7,278 bases of DNA from Mycoplasmatota bacterium (lineage in GTDB: Bacteria; Bacillota_I; Bacilli_A; RF39; UBA660). The notes beneath the pieces were generated by a model. That model ran no database searches and was not told the origin of the DNA. It saw only the letters and a list, made by a program, of their open reading frames with translations. The position numbers and the translations under genes were made by a program. Positions 5,937-7,278 of this stretch are shown in pieces. Positions within the stretch are counted from its first letter, which is position 1, and every line of letters starts with the position of its first letter. Location of the stretch: positions 1 through 7,278 of the forward strand of contig JAAZDL010000120.1 of NCBI GenBank assembly GCA_012512795.1. Reading direction: 5' to 3'.

Positions 5937-6524
5937 CTACTTTTGAAAATAACTTTCTATTATTTCATATACTCTATCTTTTCCTATTTTAGTAACACTA
6001 GAAAAATTAATTATTTCATCTCCTAAAGCAGGGTTTAATGTCTTTTTAACAACTTCATCTTGTTTAATACGCAGTGACCTATTTACTTTATCATACTTTG
6101 TAGCAACTATAGTAACAGGTAAATTATAGTATTTCAAAAAGTTATACATAAGTACATCATCTTCAGTTGGTTTATGTCTGTAGTCAACTAACAAAAAAAC
6201 ATGTTTAAGACATTGTCTATTCTTTAAATATTCTTCAATCATTAAACCAAATTTTTCAAGTTGTTTTTTATTAACATTAGCATAACCATATCCTGGAACA
6301 TCAACTATATAAAATTCATTATTAACATAATAAAAATTCAGAGTTTGTGTTTTACCCGGTTTAGAACTGGTTCTAGCCATATTTTTTCTATTAATAACAG
6401 TGTTAATAAAACTACTTTTGCCAACATTACTTCTGCCTAAGATAAGAAACTCATTTTTTTTATCTTCTGGATATTGAGAAATTCTAACAGCAATAATTGG
6501 TTCTTCTACATTAATTACTTCCAT
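5937..6524 (-). CDS. engB: Ribosome biogenesis GTPase EngB/YsxC
   Basis: This essential small GTPase is needed for late assembly of the 50S ribosomal subunit in Bacillus. All G motifs are present in the 195-residue product: G1 GRSNVGKSS (30-38), G2 region TSSKPGKTQT (52-61), G3 DVPGYGYA (75-82), G4 TKYDK (142-146) and G5 FSSVTKIG (174-181). The RTSSKPGKTQTLNFY stretch is diagnostic of the YsxC family. I place the start at the ATG at 6524-6522. It lies behind GGTGA at 6535-6531 with spacing suited to the AGGAGGTGA anti-SD pairing, and it gives exactly the Bacillus length. A GTG four codons upstream (6536) is possible but would have no proper ribosome site. The gene overlaps the end of the upstream phosphoesterase gene by 14 bases, so translation is probably coupled. 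Bacillus engB usually follows lon, so this neighbourhood differs. Confidence 0.95.
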   Translation of the reverse strand: MEVINVEEPIIAVRISQYPEDKKNEFLILGRSNVGKSSFINTVINRKNMARTSSKPGKTQTLNFYYVNNEFYIVDVPGYGYANVNKKQLEKFGLMIEEYLKNRQCLKHVFLLVDYRHKPTEDDVLMYNFLKYYNLPVTIVATKYDKVNRSLRIKQDEVVKKTLNPALGDEIINFSSVTKIGKDRVYEIIESYFQK

Positions 6525-7278
6525 TAGCCTCACCACTTTCTTCAGAATATTTTTTACATTCTTTTATCAAGTCTTTTACTAATTGGTCAACTACTTCTTT
6601 TTTCTCAGTTCTAACACCGCTAGCAAATTTATGACCGCCGCCACCATATTTAGCAGCAATTTCATTAATAATAGGGCCTCTACTTCTTATATTCACTCTT
6701 ATTATATTATTTTTAATATCTTTTGTTGCAAAAACCCATACAATAACTTCATTAATATTATTAAAATCATTTATCATATTTGATGCTGCAGAAATATCCG
6801 CTCCTAAAGAACTAATTACATCTTCATCTATTTCAATAAATGCAAAACCATATTTATCTACTTTTATAGTTGATGCAATATGTCCCATAAGTCTTACTTC
6901 AGCCAAAGGTTTACTATAAGTTTTACTATATAATTTATCTATTTCTAAATCATAGTTTTTAATCATATCACTTATTAATTTAAAAGTTTTATAATTAACG
7001 TTATATAAAAATCTATTAGTATCACTTACAATACCTATATATAAATGCTCAGCTATTGATTTAGTTATTTTAAGTTTTGTATTGTTTAAAACTTCATATA
7101 CTAGTTCACAAGCAGATGATGCATTTTCATCTATTAATTCAATATCTCCAAACTTATCAACCAAAGGATGATGATCTATTTTAATCACATTTTTAAATGA
7201 AAGAAAATTATCAATATCAACTCTTTTATTATCAGGAATATCAACAGCTATCAAAAGAGCATTATCATAATCATAAGA
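6511..7278 (-). CDS. NrnA-like DHH/DHHA1 phosphoesterase (oligoribonuclease / pAp phosphatase), N-terminus missing
   Basis: The frame is open to the window edge, and 255 residues are visible. Members run to about 310-320 residues, so roughly 60 N-terminal residues, including the first DHD motif, lie outside. Counting from the first visible residue, the metal-binding motifs are VDIPDNKR (12-19), IDHHP (34-38) and GIVSDTNRF (82-90). The C-terminal DHHA1 domain ends with the substrate-binding SRGPIINEIA and YGGGGHKFASG (about 211-221). NrnA-type enzymes degrade short RNA oligonucleotides of a few residues and dephosphorylate 3'-phosphoadenosine 5'-phosphate using Mn2+. The lack of PAS/GGDEF or membrane segments in the visible part argues against GdpP, but the missing N-terminus prevents full exclusion. 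An in-frame TTG at 7254 is not a start, because conserved motif II begins right there. The gene overlaps engB by 14 bases, consistent with one transcript. Confidence 0.88.
   Translation of the reverse strand, partial: SYDYDNALLIAVDIPDNKRVDIDNFLSFKNVIKIDHHPLVDKFGDIELIDENASSACELVYEVLNNTKLKITKSIAEHLYIGIVSDTNRFLYNVNYKTFKLISDMIKNYDLEIDKLYSKTYSKPLAEVRLMGHIASTIKVDKYGFAFIEIDEDVISSLGADISAASNMINDFNNINEVIVWVFATKDIKNNIIRVNIRSRGPIINEIAAKYGGGGHKFASGVRTEKKEVVDQLVKDLIKECKKYSEESGEANGSN

Noticed and set aside
6525..6536. GTG start for engB at 6536
   Set aside because: The ATG at 6524 has a better placed ribosome site (GGTGA at 6535-6531) and gives the 195-residue length of the Bacillus protein; the GTG would itself overlap that site.
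6583..6783. A plus-strand open frame of 66 codons
   Set aside because: It is antisense to the DHHA1 domain of the phosphoesterase, with a Phe/Ile/Asn-rich product typical of a shadow.
7252..7254. TTG as the start of the DHH phosphoesterase
   Set aside because: The frame continues upstream to the window edge and the conserved motif II (VDIPDNKR) begins almost at this codon, so the true start lies outside.

Overview
The window is a very AT-rich, densely packed stretch in which every gene lies on the minus strand, so the text reads from high to low coordinates. Strong AGGAGG-type ribosome sites, the gene content (YsxC/EngB, an NrnA-type DHH phosphoesterase, and ecfA-ecfA-ecfT-truA in the Firmicutes order) and extreme codon AT bias point to a low-GC Firmicute. 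An uncultured gut Bacilli/Mollicutes-related lineage fits best; this is an inference. Tryptophan is encoded by TGG, and TGA ends the ecfT gene, so the standard bacterial code applies rather than the Mycoplasma code.

Layout in transcription order: (1) 7278-6511, an NrnA-like DHH/DHHA1 phosphoesterase cut by the window edge, overlapping engB (6524-5937), the 50S-assembly GTPase. (2) 5883-5131, a stand-alone type IV prepilin-like gene with its own good promoter (TATAAT, 17-base spacer) and its own U-tract terminator. (3) 5057-1987, a tightly overlapping four-gene operon with its own TATAAT box: two ECF-type ABC ATPases, the ECF transmembrane coupling protein EcfT, and the tRNA pseudouridine synthase TruA, closed by a long AT-rich hairpin. 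(4) 1882-125, a full-length HerA-like hexameric ATPase, followed after 26 bases by the start of an unidentified gene (98-1) that runs off the window.

The most unusual content is the ECF module. The gene order, lengths, ribosome sites and overlaps are those of a normal functional operon, yet the catalytic motifs of the ATPases are extensively replaced. The first ATPase has lost the Walker A lysine, the Walker B glutamate, the Q-loop glutamine, the LSGGQ signature and the H-loop histidine. The second keeps Walker A and Walker B but lacks a recognisable signature, Q-loop, D-loop aspartate and H-loop histidine. EcfT keeps one Arg-Gly coupling motif and lacks an obvious second one. Either this is a transporter energiser decaying without frameshifts, or it is a repurposed 'pseudo-ECF' complex held intact by selection. 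TruA from the same operon keeps its catalytic Asp, but two flanking glycines of its core motif are replaced.

No CRISPR array, tRNA, rRNA, transposase or riboswitch was seen. Intergenic regions are all under about 110 bases and consist mainly of the terminators and promoters listed.
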